Positions 16,462 through 24,917 of a stretch of DNA of 30,992 nucleotides are shown here, piece by piece. Made by a program: the position numbers and the translations under genes. Below the pieces are notes generated by a model, which saw only the letters and a list, made by a program, of their open reading frames with translations, was not told where the DNA came from and made no database searches. This stretch comes from Bifidobacterium sp. UBA6881 (GTDB lineage Bacteria; Actinomycetota; Actinomycetes; Actinomycetales; Bifidobacteriaceae), in assembly GCA_002451435.1 (NCBI GenBank), contig DKCF01000106.1:35102-66093 (forward strand), given 5' to 3'. Numbering within the stretch: the stretch's first letter is position 1; the number at the start of each line of letters is the position of its first letter.

Positions 16462-17928
16462 TCAATGCAGCGCGTTCATCATCAGCGCGAATTGCTCGGA
16501 AGGATTCGCATCGAACGGATCGAGCATCACCGTTTCCAATCGTTGCGGACTCGTCAACGCCAATCTGGTCCAGTCACAGGAATACCGCGCGTCGCACGCC
16601 TTCGCCTTGCTGACGAACCGGCCGCGCAACGAGGCGCGCGTATCGGTGGGCGGCATGGTCCGCGCCTGTGCGACCGTCTCATCGTCGACAAGTCTTCCCA
16701 TACCGCCGCGGCGACACAGCGACGGATACAAAACGCCATTGGCGACATCGTGGTAGTCCAAATCCAGCTGCTCGAACCTGCGTTCGGAAACATCACCGTG
16801 CATGCGTGCGCGCAGCGCCTCGAAAAGACGGTGCTTGCAGATCCAATCCACCTTGTCGGACAGACAGGCGACATCGCCGGAACGGAACGCATCCAGCGTC
16901 TCCCGCCACTGCCGAAGCACATCGCGCGCATCGGTGCGCGGCAATGAGCCGATTACCTCGGGATGCCCATCCACAAACGATTCCACGGCCTGCAAATACC
17001 GTTCCTGGACGGCCACGGCACCGCCACGCAACGTGGTTCCGTCGGCCATGGCGAAGGACGCGTCCACGCCGCTCAGATCGCGGCTGACCTTATGGTTCGA
17101 CTCGCTGGCATCGGCGAAGGCGAAGCGCGCGAATCCGGATTCACGCCCCTCTCTCCCCGCCTGTTCGATGACGCACAGCACCAGATGCGTCGTGGCCAGT
17201 TTCATCATCGTGGCCCACTGCGAACGATTGGAGTCCCCGATGATCACATGCAGACGCCGGAACGCATCCGGATCGGCATGCGGTTCGTCCCTGGTGTTCA
17301 CCATCGGACGGGAACGGGTGGTCGCCGAGGAAACGGCCTCGTCGAGGAAATCCGCACGTTGCGTGATTTGGAATCCGCCCTCCCCCATCCGTCCGGCGCC
17401 GGTGAAGATCTGGCGGGTGATGAGGAACGGCAGCAGCTCGCGTTCGATGGTCTTCAACGGCACAAAGCGCCGCACCAGATAGTTCTCATGGCATCCGAAG
17501 GAATGACCCGCGGAATCGACGTTGTTTTTGAACACATGCACCAAGGCGCCTCCGCCATGCCCGGCGCGCAATCTACGCTGGGCGTCCAAGGCGAGATCGC
17601 GCATCACCGATTCACCGGCCACGTCCAGAGCCAAGGCGTCCATGGGGTCACGCGCCTCCGCCGTGGCGTACTCGGGATGGGACCCGACATCGAGATACAG
17701 ACGCGAGCCGTTTTCGATGTAGGTGTTGGTGGATCGCGATTGGGCGACTATCGGCTGGAACATCATCATGGCCGTCTGACCGGCGTCGCACGGCGAATCG
17801 GCGCCGGTCACGCTGACGCCGTATTCGGTCTCGATGCCGAATATGCGGTCGAACGAGCGCATCTCATGCACGGTATCCGCGTCAAGCGGGGCCGTGGAAT
17901 GATTGCCGCTATCACGCAGCTGCGGCAT
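16462..17928 (-). CDS. pafA: Pup--protein ligase PafA
   Basis: Uses ATP to join the C-terminal glutamate of Pup to lysine side chains of target proteins. The translation (488 residues from the ATG at 17926-17928) has the carboxylate-amine-ligase fold signatures GIETEYG (31-37), the catalytic-base strand YLDVGSHPEYAT (78-89, Asp80) and the long conserved FTGAGRMGEGGFQITQRADF region. Compared with mycobacterial PafA it has about 22 extra residues before the conserved part; a start at the internal MRSFDRIFG is possible but has no good ribosome site. The ATG overlaps the pup stop by 1 base (TGATG), and a GTG at 17931 is also possible. Translation is coupled to pup. The identity is secure. Confidence 0.96.
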   Translation of the reverse strand: MPQLRDSGNHSTAPLDADTVHEMRSFDRIFGIETEYGVSVTGADSPCDAGQTAMMMFQPIVAQSRSTNTYIENGSRLYLDVGSHPEYATAEARDPMDALALDVAGESVMRDLALDAQRRLRAGHGGGALVHVFKNNVDSAGHSFGCHENYLVRRFVPLKTIERELLPFLITRQIFTGAGRMGEGGFQITQRADFLDEAVSSATTRSRPMVNTRDEPHADPDAFRRLHVIIGDSNRSQWATMMKLATTHLVLCVIEQAGREGRESGFARFAFADASESNHKVSRDLSGVDASFAMADGTTLRGGAVAVQERYLQAVESFVDGHPEVIGSLPRTDARDVLRQWRETLDAFRSGDVACLSDKVDWICKHRLFEALRARMHGDVSERRFEQLDLDYHDVANGVLYPSLCRRGGMGRLVDDETVAQARTMPPTDTRASLRGRFVSKAKACDARYSCDWTRLALTSPQRLETVMLDPFDANPSEQFALMMNALH

Positions 17929-18119
17929 CACTCGCCGCCTTTTTGCACGAAGCTGCCCACGTATTCCTCCGCGTTTTCGTTCAGCACGGATTCGATGTCA
18001 TCCAGCACGGCGTCCAATGCGTCATCGTTCGTGACGGTCTGCTTCGCGGAGACGGCCGCGGCTTCGTCCGTCCGCTGCGGGGTTGCCGCGGATTGCGTCT
18101 GCTCAAATTCCTGAGGCAT
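17928..18119 (-). CDS. pup: Prokaryotic ubiquitin-like protein Pup
   Basis: The 63-residue modifier that PafA attaches to proteins. It shows the disordered hydrophilic N-terminus, the helical binding segment LDAVLDDIESVLNENAEEYV (about 38-57) recognised by the ARC coiled coil and by PafA/Dop, and the C-terminus FVQKGGE. It ends in Glu, not Gln, so Dop deamidation is not needed before ligation. The start MPQEFEQ follows AAGGAG at 4-5 bases; an upstream in-frame extension to 18197 runs through a terminator and is not used. It is separated from the upstream phosphatase-like gene by a terminator, so pup-pafA must have its own promoter; a TAAGGT box at about 18169-18174 is a candidate. Confidence 0.96.
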   Translation of the reverse strand: MPQEFEQTQSAATPQRTDEAAAVSAKQTVTNDDALDAVLDDIESVLNENAEEYVGSFVQKGGE

Positions 18120-18143
18120 GATTCTCCTTTGTGAAAGTCTGCG

Positions 18144-18189
18144 AAAAGCGCGGAAACGCGCTGCGCCACACCTTACCCAGGTGCGGCGC
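18144..18189 (-). terminator. Tandem hairpin terminator upstream of pup
   Basis: In minus-strand RNA the first hairpin pairs 18079 bases-distant arms 18164-18173 and 18079-free region is not involved: the right arm is 18179-18188, giving 10 pairs with one G-U and a 5-base loop. The second hairpin, AGCGCG/CGCGCT (18147-18152 and 18157-18162), has a 4-base loop and is followed by TTTTC. It ends transcription from the phosphatase-like gene. Confidence 0.75.
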
Positions 18190-18201
18190 GGCTCCACGGC
18201 G

Positions 18202-19032
18202 TTATGCCAAATACTGGCTCAGGTCGTCGGTGATCAACCCGTTGGTGGCCACCACGTCGTTCTCCTGACGCCAGTGCATGCCTTCGCCGTTCCATTGGGT
18301 CAGCCGTCCTTGGGCCTCCCAGACCACGACGGCGCCTGCGGACACGGCGGGAACGTCCCACTTATGCAGATGGGGTTCGAAATACGCGTCATACGTGCCG
18401 TCCGCGACCTTGCACAGGTCGAGGGAGGCCGGGCCCACGCGCTTGATGTCGGCGGGACGTCCCGCGATGCGCCCCACGACTTCGAGCGCGCGCCTGGATT
18501 CCTCGGGCACATGGGACATGCCATAACTCACCACCGCGCTGTCCAGCGAGGCCGTGGTCGAGGGCATGATCTTTTCGCGCTTCTCGCCCAACGGCGTCCT
18601 GCGGATGCGGATGGCGCCCGATCCGCGCACCGCGAGATAGGTCATGCGGAGCGCCGGCGCGTGCACGATCGAGAGAATGGGCTGGGCGGACCCCTGCTCG
18701 TTGAATTCGAACAGGGTGACGGTGATCGTCCATTCGGGCATGTTGCGCGCGAAATTGATCACGCCATCGATGCCGCCGACGCACCAGTACCGTTCTCCCG
18801 GATGGCATTGCTCCGGACGGGTCTGCCAGAACCCATCGAACGTCTCGATTTCGGACAGCTTGCCGCTGATGTACTGCTGCAGGCGCTTGTCGAGATCGGA
18901 GGTGAAGTGGAAATATTCCTGAGCCACTTCAAGACTCCTCAGATCACGGGGATTCGTCTGGTCGTTCAATGCGTGTTTGCCTGCATCCTGCAGGATACGG
19001 GCCACTTCGAGGGCTACTTGCCGCAATTCCAT
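18202..19032 (-). CDS. Inositol-monophosphatase-family protein with altered metal site
   Basis: A 276-residue protein with the overall plan of the inositol monophosphatase/bisphosphate-nucleotidase family. The C-terminal half is clear: VGPASLDLCKVADGTYDAYF (199-218) and KWDVPAVSAG (224-233), with Asp225 at the motif-2 position. Motif 1, usually D-P-[IL]-D-G-T-x-N-[FL], reads GGIDGVINF (86-94): Asp89 is kept, but the first metal-binding Asp is Gly86 and the Thr is Val91. The upstream Glu-Glu metal motif is not seen either. It may be inactive, use another metal arrangement or be regulatory. It lies between dop and pup, is followed by a terminator, and has a -10-like GATAAT at 19108-19113. The substrate is not predictable. 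Confidence 0.8.
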   Translation of the reverse strand: MELRQVALEVARILQDAGKHALNDQTNPRDLRSLEVAQEYFHFTSDLDKRLQQYISGKLSEIETFDGFWQTRPEQCHPGERYWCVGGIDGVINFARNMPEWTITVTLFEFNEQGSAQPILSIVHAPALRMTYLAVRGSGAIRIRRTPLGEKREKIMPSTTASLDSAVVSYGMSHVPEESRRALEVVGRIAGRPADIKRVGPASLDLCKVADGTYDAYFEPHLHKWDVPAVSAGAVVVWEAQGRLTQWNGEGMHWRQENDVVATNGLITDDLSQYLA

Positions 19033-19167
19033 GGGTTACGTTTCCGCTTCCTCTTCGACGGCGTCGGCTCTTCCTCTCCATATACGCCGGACGCCGTTTG
19101 TGTATCCATTATCTTTGATTGGCGATTATGCAGTCGCTCTTTTGCCATGGTACGCCTGCGATGGGAT

Positions 19168-20751
19168 TCACCGCAGCGCCTCCACCACCGCGACGGCATC
19201 GCGGGCGGCATCGAAGACCTTGCCGCAATTGGCCTCGCCGAACCGCAACGGATCGGACATATCCAACGACGTCAGGGAATTCTTTACGGTTTCCTCACCG
19301 TCCGAAGCGCCTTCGACGGTGATATGCGACCATGATGCGGCCACCACCTGCTCGGGGAACCGTTGCACCATTTCCGCGCGGAGCCACGCCCGGGTGCCCT
19401 TGGGGGCATGCTCGCACGCGTCCTCCAATTGGGCCCGCGAGACCAGGCGCTCCGTTTGCGCCGCGAGCCTGTCGAACACGGAATCGGCGGGGTCGAGCGC
19501 GGCCCATTTCAGATCGATCGCGGCCAGACGCCGGTCGGCCCAATCCGTTCCGGTCTTGCGGCGCATCTTCTCCATCAGCTGCCATTTGAGCAGCCATTCG
19601 ATGCGGCCGGCCTGCCCATGCATCGTCAGACGCGCGTCGTCATCGGCGTGCCGAATCGCGGCGATGTCGGCAAGCGCCTGCCCCCACATCGCCATGATGT
19701 TGCGGGTGGAACGGTCGGGCCACGCCGGTTCGCCGGTGGTGTCCGTCCCGTATATGCCCGCGGCGGCGGCGTAGACGAGGCCGCGCAGCGTCACCTCCAT
19801 CTGCCATGCGGTGGTCGTGCCGCCGTTCTCCAACGGCAGTTCGGCGTTCAGGGTCAGGTCGTGCGATACCGTATGCATGGCCGCCACAGGGTCCGCCAAG
19901 GTCACGGATTCCATCATCCGGTCGAGGTCGAGGCCGGCCTCACCGGCGTGTTCGAGCAGGAGCAGCAGCATGCTGGTGGTGCCGAGTTTCAATGCCTGCG
20001 GCACGTCCATGCGGTTGGCGTCGCCGACGATCACATGCAGCCGGCGGTATGCGTCGGTGCTGTGCGATTCGTCGCGCGTATTGATGATGGGCCTGTCGAA
20101 GGTGGTTTGCAGGCCGACCTTCATGTGGAAATAATCGGCGCGTTGGCTGAGCTGGAATCCCGCCTGTTCGCTTTTCTCGCCGATGCCGACGCGTCCGGAA
20201 CCGGTGAAGATCTGCCGTGCGACGAAATGCGCCGTCATCAGGCGGGCCACCCGCATGAACGGAACGGACCGCAGCATCATGTAGTTCTCATGCGTGCCCC
20301 AACTGGCGCCTTTGCCGTCGACGTTGTTGCGATGCAATACGATTCGGTGGCCGGTCTGCTCGCTCGCCCGTTCCGCGGCGTGGCGCATGATGAGGTTTCC
20401 GGCATGGTCGTAAAGCACCGCGTCGAACGGGTCGGTGGTCTCCGGCGCGGAATATTCGGGATGCGCGTGGTCGACGTACACACGCCCGCCATTGCGCGCG
20501 ATCACATTGGTGATGTTGAGCTGCGGCGCATCGGTAAGCAGGTCGGGATGCGCGGCGGCGCGCTCCAATCTGGTGCCGCGCGCATCGTTGACGGGATCCT
20601 CCTGACGGTAGTCCCAACGAATGTGCCGGGTATTCTCATCGGCCGCCGCCGCGACCACGTCGAATGACAACTGCACCGGATTGTAATGCCCCTGTCCCGG
20701 CGCGGAAACCGCGTATTCCGTTTCCGTTCCCATGACCCGTCGAACGCTCAT
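19168..20751 (-). CDS. dop: Depupylase/deamidase Dop
   Basis: A 527-residue homologue of PafA that removes Pup from conjugates (and in species with PupGGQ deamidates Pup). It carries VMGTETEYAV (6-15), the catalytic Asp94 in VYVDHAHPEYS, FTGSGRVGIG and INTRDESHS. Residues about 37-78 form the Dop-specific insertion (Dop loop) between the first strand and the catalytic strand, which PafA lacks; this separates the two paralogues. The ATG at 20751 is preceded by AGGGGAG. The arc gene ends 70 bases upstream with no evident terminator, so arc and dop may be co-transcribed. As Pup here ends in Glu, the expected job is depupylation only. Confidence 0.96.
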   Translation of the reverse strand: MSVRRVMGTETEYAVSAPGQGHYNPVQLSFDVVAAAADENTRHIRWDYRQEDPVNDARGTRLERAAAHPDLLTDAPQLNITNVIARNGGRVYVDHAHPEYSAPETTDPFDAVLYDHAGNLIMRHAAERASEQTGHRIVLHRNNVDGKGASWGTHENYMMLRSVPFMRVARLMTAHFVARQIFTGSGRVGIGEKSEQAGFQLSQRADYFHMKVGLQTTFDRPIINTRDESHSTDAYRRLHVIVGDANRMDVPQALKLGTTSMLLLLLEHAGEAGLDLDRMMESVTLADPVAAMHTVSHDLTLNAELPLENGGTTTAWQMEVTLRGLVYAAAAGIYGTDTTGEPAWPDRSTRNIMAMWGQALADIAAIRHADDDARLTMHGQAGRIEWLLKWQLMEKMRRKTGTDWADRRLAAIDLKWAALDPADSVFDRLAAQTERLVSRAQLEDACEHAPKGTRAWLRAEMVQRFPEQVVAASWSHITVEGASDGEETVKNSLTSLDMSDPLRFGEANCGKVFDAARDAVAVVEALR

Positions 20752-20820
20752 GCTGCTCTCCCCTGCGTCATCGTTGTGTCTCCTTGTATCCTTTCCATGC
20801 CTTCCGTATGCTCCGCACGC

Positions 20821-22365
20821 CTACCGCGCCGGCCTGATATGCGTCACGTGGCCGTTGTCGAATCCGTTGATGCGGCTCCACTGCGCCGGATCGGCGTCAA
20901 GCACCGAATCGCGCGTCTCCTGGAATTCCTCCTCCACGGCACCGGACAGCAGTCCGACGTCGATCGCCGCCGGATGACCGTTTTCGATGGAGATCTTCAC
21001 CGCACGGGTTTTGGCCCGGTCCACGATGTTCTTCAGCACCGCGCCCGACACCAGGTCGGCCATATGCACCGGATGCCACCGGTTTTGTTCGTCGCAAACG
21101 TCGCAAACATGACGATGTTCGTCCATCGAGTAGATGTCGTTCACCAGCACGTCGGTGAGGGCTTTGGCGTCCACGCCTTGGGCCAGTGGCAGGTCGTCGG
21201 TCAGGTAGTGCCGGATGATCTGCCCCGCCTGTTCGGCCTTTGGCCGGTCGATCCGGATCTTCACGTCGAGACGTCCCGGACGCAATACCGCGGGATCGAT
21301 CATGTCGATGCGGTTCGACGCGCCGATCACCATCACGTTGTCCAAGGATTCCACGCCATCGAGTTCGGCGAGGAACTGCGGGACGATGGTGGTCTCCATA
21401 TCGGACGACACGCCCGTTCCCCGCGTGCGCAGCAGCGAATCCATCTCGTCGATGAACACGATGACGGGTTTGCCGTCCGCGGCGCGTTCCCTGGCGCGCT
21501 TGAAGATCATGCGGATCAGGCGCTCCGACTCGCCGACGAATTTGTTGAGCAGTTCCGGCCCCTTCACGGAAAGGAACACGCCCTTGCCGTCGGCGGTCCC
21601 TTCGGAAAGCGCGTTCGCCACCGCCTTGGCGATCAGCGTCTTGCCGTTACCCGGAGGGCCATACAGCAGCACGCCCTTGGGTGGGTTCAAATCGTATCTT
21701 CTGAACAGGTCGCGGTGCTGGAAAGGCATCTGGACCGCGTCGCGGATGCGATCGATCTGCCTGTCAAGACCGCCGATATCGCCGAAGGTGACGTCGGGTA
21801 TCTCCTCCAACACCATGTCGCCGTCGTTCTCCGCGGGAACCGGTGCCAAGGCGAACCGCATGGACGCGTCGACGGTGACGCGATCACCGACATTGAGGTT
21901 TTCCCGTTCCATCGTTCCCGCGCGGCGAACCACCGCGGCGTTCCCGCCGCCATCCGTGACGAGCAGCCGCCCATCTTCGAGAATCTGCTTTACCGTGCGT
22001 ACCATGCCCAATGTGTCGGTGTCGGCCTGCCTCACGACGACCATGTTCTCGTTGAGCAGCACCGTTCGCCCCGGTTCGAGCCGCGAGGCCTGCAGATTGG
22101 CCGCGACCGGCACGATCATGCGTCGGTTTCCGGAAACCACTTCGGCGCTGGCGTGCTGCACCTGCTGCTCGTCGGTGGTGGACGAATACACGCGCACCAT
22201 GGTGGCGAAGGTCATCGGAGGTCCGGCGAGCTGGTTCAATTGGGCCTTCGCCTTGGTCAGCTCCTTCGTGGCGCGGGTCAGCGCCTTCGCCAAGGCATGG
22301 TTCTTCGCCATCAGACGGTCATTGGCCTCGGCCAGGGATTGCAGCGTCTCCTCTTGGTTTCCCAA
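20821..22365 (-). CDS. arc: AAA+ ATPase forming ring-shaped complexes (ARC/Mpa)
   Basis: A 514-residue hexameric ATPase that binds pupylated proteins through its N-terminal coiled coil and unfolds them. Order: coiled coil (about 5-47), double OB ring domains (about 50-175), AAA+ module with Walker A GPPGNGKT (236-243), Walker B IVFIDE (302-307) and Arg finger segment LRPGR (361-365). The C-terminus is NGHVTHIRPAR and lacks the Gln-Tyr-Leu tail by which mycobacterial Mpa docks on the 20S proteasome. The start is TTG at 22365, preceded by AGAGAGG at 7 bases. It is divergent from serB and is the first gene of the pupylation cluster. Confidence 0.95.
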   Translation of the reverse strand: MGNQEETLQSLAEANDRLMAKNHALAKALTRATKELTKAKAQLNQLAGPPMTFATMVRVYSSTTDEQQVQHASAEVVSGNRRMIVPVAANLQASRLEPGRTVLLNENMVVVRQADTDTLGMVRTVKQILEDGRLLVTDGGGNAAVVRRAGTMERENLNVGDRVTVDASMRFALAPVPAENDGDMVLEEIPDVTFGDIGGLDRQIDRIRDAVQMPFQHRDLFRRYDLNPPKGVLLYGPPGNGKTLIAKAVANALSEGTADGKGVFLSVKGPELLNKFVGESERLIRMIFKRARERAADGKPVIVFIDEMDSLLRTRGTGVSSDMETTIVPQFLAELDGVESLDNVMVIGASNRIDMIDPAVLRPGRLDVKIRIDRPKAEQAGQIIRHYLTDDLPLAQGVDAKALTDVLVNDIYSMDEHRHVCDVCDEQNRWHPVHMADLVSGAVLKNIVDRAKTRAVKISIENGHPAAIDVGLLSGAVEEEFQETRDSVLDADPAQWSRINGFDNGHVTHIRPAR

Positions 22366-22407
22366 TTTCAGACCTCTCTTTCGACACGCTTAGCGCCCAT
22401 CGTACCC

Positions 22408-22438
22408 ATTGTCCTAATGCTTTCCGACAATCGAAACC
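22408..22438 (+). promoter_or_regulatory. serB -10 box within an inverted repeat
   Basis: GACAAT at 22426-22431 ends 7 bases before the serB ATG, the leaderless spacing seen at other genes here. It forms an inverted repeat with ATTGTC at 22408-22413 (12 bases between), in the 73-base gap to the divergent arc gene. Confidence 0.4.
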
Positions 22439-23107
22439 ATGCTGAATCAAGAATCATCGAACGCCGCGCCGACGCTTTCCCGCCCCGGACTGCTGGTCAT
22501 GGACGTGGATTCCACGTTGATCGACGAAGAGGTCATCGACGAATTGGGAGCCGCTGCGGGCATCGGGGAACGCATCGCCTCGGTGACCGCGCGCGCCATG
22601 AACGGCGAGTTGGATTTCCGCGAGGCGCTGAGGGCCCGCGTCGCGTTGCTGGAGGGCATGCCCACGTCGGTTTTCGATGAGGTATACCATCGCGTGCATT
22701 TCACCAATGGCGCGCTTGCGCTGATCGACGAGCTTCACGGGCACGGGTGGAAGGTCGGCGTGGTCTCCGGCGGATTCCATGAGGTCGTGGACCGTCTGGC
22801 AGAGGACGCGCATCTTGATTATTGGATCGCGAACCGTCTCGAATCCGCGGATGGTCGGTTGACGGGCCGGGTGCTCGGAGACATCGTCACGAAAACCGTC
22901 AAACTGGATTCCCTGCGTGCATGGTCGGAACGTATGGGCGTTCCGATGGCGCAGACCATCGCGGTCGGCGACGGCGCGAACGATCTGCCGATGATTCACG
23001 CCGCGGGCCTTGGCGTGGCGTTTTGCGCCAAGCCAAGGGTGCGGGAGGAGGCTCCGCATTGTCTGGACGAGCGTGATCTGCGCAAGGTTCTCGATTACCT
23101 GCAGTAG
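22439..23107 (+). CDS. serB: Phosphoserine phosphatase
   Basis: Last step of serine synthesis, phosphoserine to serine, by a HAD-superfamily enzyme. The 222-residue protein has motif I MDVDSTLID (21-29, nucleophile Asp22, acid Asp24), the SerB substrate motif EEVIDELG (30-37), motif II VVSGGF (108-113), Lys155 region for motif III and motif IV GDGANDLPM (177-185). It lacks the N-terminal ACT domain found in some SerB proteins. There is no ribosome site; a -10-like GACAAT ends 7 bases before the ATG. Its 3' end overlaps the convergent fmt gene by 13 bases. The identity is secure. Confidence 0.95.
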   Translation: MLNQESSNAAPTLSRPGLLVMDVDSTLIDEEVIDELGAAAGIGERIASVTARAMNGELDFREALRARVALLEGMPTSVFDEVYHRVHFTNGALALIDELHGHGWKVGVVSGGFHEVVDRLAEDAHLDYWIANRLESADGRLTGRVLGDIVTKTVKLDSLRAWSERMGVPMAQTIAVGDGANDLPMIHAAGLGVAFCAKPRVREEAPHCLDERDLRKVLDYLQ

Positions 23108-24057
23108 GCGTTGTCGAGACGCGCGCCGCGCGCCCAGTCGGCGGCACGCATGGCCTTCTTGCCCTGGGCTTTGACTTCAATCAGTTCCAATGGCTCGGTG
23201 GCCGTGCCGACCCACACGTTCCGCTTGCCCGCGACGATGCGCCCGGCCTCGAGACCCTGCGGCGTCTTGGGGTTGCCCATATCCGCCGGCTGCGCGTGCA
23301 GCACATGCAGAGTAGCCGGTTCGGCGCCCTCATGGGCATGCAGCTCGCACCAGGCTCCCGGGTTCGGCGTGCAGGCTCGAATCTGACGGTCCGCGGCGAA
23401 CGCGGGCACATCGAAGCGGATGCGCGCGTCCTCGACCGTGATCTTCTGCGCCACTTCGTACGCTCCGGCCGGCTGCGCCACAGGCACGATCTCACCTTCG
23501 GCCATTCCCTGCAACGCGGCCGCCAGCAACCGTGAACCGTCTTGCGCGAGCCTGCCGAGCAGTTCGCCGGCCGTCTCGTGGGCTCCGATTTCCGTTGTGG
23601 ACTGGGCCAGCACCGGGCCAGCGTCCATCGCACGGACGATGCGGAACACCGTGGCTCCCGTCACCTTGTCGCCGGCCCAGATGGCACGCTGCACGGGAGC
23701 CGCGCCACGCCACTGCGGCAACAGCGAGAAATGCAGGTTGTACCAGCCCATCGGTACCGCGTCAAGCACATCCTGCTTGAGAATCTTCCCATAGGCCACC
23801 ACGGCGGCGGCCTGCGCTCCGGTGGCCGCGAGTTCCGCGACGAAGGTCTCCTCGCCCGGATCGGATTCGATCACCGGCAGACCCAGTTCGAGCGCCGCGC
23901 GCTTGACCGGATTCGCCACCAGCCTGCGTCCACGTCCGGTAGGCGCGTCGGGACGCGTGAGCACTGCGACGACCTCGAAATGCTCGGTATCCTCGGCGAG
24001 CGTCCTCAACGATGGCACCGCGATGTCGGGGGTGCCTGCGAACAGAATTTTCAGCAC
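23095..24057 (-). CDS. fmt: Methionyl-tRNA formyltransferase
   Basis: Formylates the methionine on initiator tRNA with 10-formyl-THF. The 320-residue protein has the family length, the N-terminal Rossmann-type domain (MLKILFAGTPDIAVPSL), the active-site Asn107-x-His109 with SLLPQWRGAAPVQRAI (111-126) and Asp145 in MDAGPVL, then the C-terminal OB domain (about 205-315). It starts with GTG at 24057 after AAGGAGAT at 7 bases. The HAD gene upstream is separated by a hairpin, so fmt probably has its own promoter. In many bacteria fmt is next to priA or def; here priA is two genes upstream. The identity is secure. Confidence 0.96.
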   Translation of the reverse strand: MLKILFAGTPDIAVPSLRTLAEDTEHFEVVAVLTRPDAPTGRGRRLVANPVKRAALELGLPVIESDPGEETFVAELAATGAQAAAVVAYGKILKQDVLDAVPMGWYNLHFSLLPQWRGAAPVQRAIWAGDKVTGATVFRIVRAMDAGPVLAQSTTEIGAHETAGELLGRLAQDGSRLLAAALQGMAEGEIVPVAQPAGAYEVAQKITVEDARIRFDVPAFAADRQIRACTPNPGAWCELHAHEGAEPATLHVLHAQPADMGNPKTPQGLEAGRIVAGKRNVWVGTATEPLELIEVKAQGKKAMRAADWARGARLDNAYCR

Positions 24058-24100
24058 GAAATGAATCTCCTTGTCAATCGTTCGAATTCAACCATGTGAC

Positions 24101-24134
24101 GGCGGGCACCCGTCGCAACGCCAAGGCGCCCGCC
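24101..24134 (-). terminator. Hairpin between the HAD gene and fmt
   Basis: Arms 24101-24110 and 24125-24134 form a GC-rich 10-bp stem with one G-U pair on the minus strand. No T-tract follows, so termination may be partial. Confidence 0.5.
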
Positions 24135-24146
24135 CGCGGGCCACGG

Positions 24147-24857
24147 CTAGGCTTCACGCACCGCGGGAATCGCCACGCCCGCGTCGATCAGCAGACCACG
24201 AAGCGCGCGCGGATCCCTGAATCGTATGCCACGGATTCCGGCTTCGTTCGCGCCGACGATGTTCATCGCCTTGTCGTCGATGAACACCGCTCCGGAGGCG
24301 TCGATGCCGAACTGCTTCAATGCGAAATCGTAAATCTCCCGGTGGGGCTTGCGCAATCCCACGTATCCCGATACCACGCGGTCGTCCAGACTGCGCAGAA
24401 TCTCATACCGTTCGAGGGCTATCGGGAAAAGCTCCTTCTGCCAATTGCTCAAGCCCCATACGTGGATGCCGGCGGCTTTCAGATCGTTGACGAGCACGCG
24501 CGCGCCCGGTACCACGCCGGTCAGGGAATCCACGAAATTGTCGAGATAGTACCGCATCATGTCGGCCCATTTGTCTCCGGAACGCCTACGCATCAATGCC
24601 ACGCCGTCGTCGTTGGACATTCCCGCATCGAGCAGGTCGTTGATGTCGTAGAACCCCGAGATATCGTTGTCGAGGAACTGCTCGACCAGTCTGTCGCTGT
24701 ATCTCGGCGCCAGCACCGCGACCGGATCCCAATACACCAGCACATTGCCGAAATCGAAGATCACGTCGGTGATCGGTTTGCCGTCATTGGCAGAGGCCTC
24801 GCCATCGGCCATGAGCACATCGTATTCCATGTCGGGTTCTCCCGGCCAGCCTTTCAT
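24147..24857 (-). CDS. HAD-superfamily hydrolase (YihX/dehalogenase-like)
   Basis: A 236-residue protein. Motif I is VIFDFGNVLV (32-41): nucleophile Asp35 is present but the usual acid Asp two residues later is Gly37, as in the YihX/epoxide-hydrolase-like HAD group. LSNW is motif II, RKPHREIY motif III with its Lys, and FIDDK motif IV. A helical cap (about 50-125) of subclass I follows motif I. The start MKGWPGE at 24857 is chosen because GGAGGAA precedes it directly; an ATG at 24869 lies within that ribosome site. It is 60 bases after priA on the same strand. The substrate, perhaps a sugar phosphate, is unknown. Confidence 0.85.
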   Translation of the reverse strand: MKGWPGEPDMEYDVLMADGEASANDGKPITDVIFDFGNVLVYWDPVAVLAPRYSDRLVEQFLDNDISGFYDINDLLDAGMSNDDGVALMRRRSGDKWADMMRYYLDNFVDSLTGVVPGARVLVNDLKAAGIHVWGLSNWQKELFPIALERYEILRSLDDRVVSGYVGLRKPHREIYDFALKQFGIDASGAVFIDDKAMNIVGANEAGIRGIRFRDPRALRGLLIDAGVAIPAVREA

Positions 24858-24917
24858 ATGTTCCTCCATTCAGACGGTGCCATATGCGTATCAGTCTTCC
24901 ATGCCAAGGGGACGGAA

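Noticed and set aside
19014..19106. Possible 31-residue basic peptide (MDTQTASGVYG...) between dop and the phosphatase-like gene
   Set aside because: Short, no ribosome site, and it overlaps the start of the phosphatase-like gene and its promoter region.
20686..22680. 664-codon open frame antisense to arc
   Set aside because: His/Arg/Val-rich translation without recognisable domains, fully opposite a clear ARC gene.
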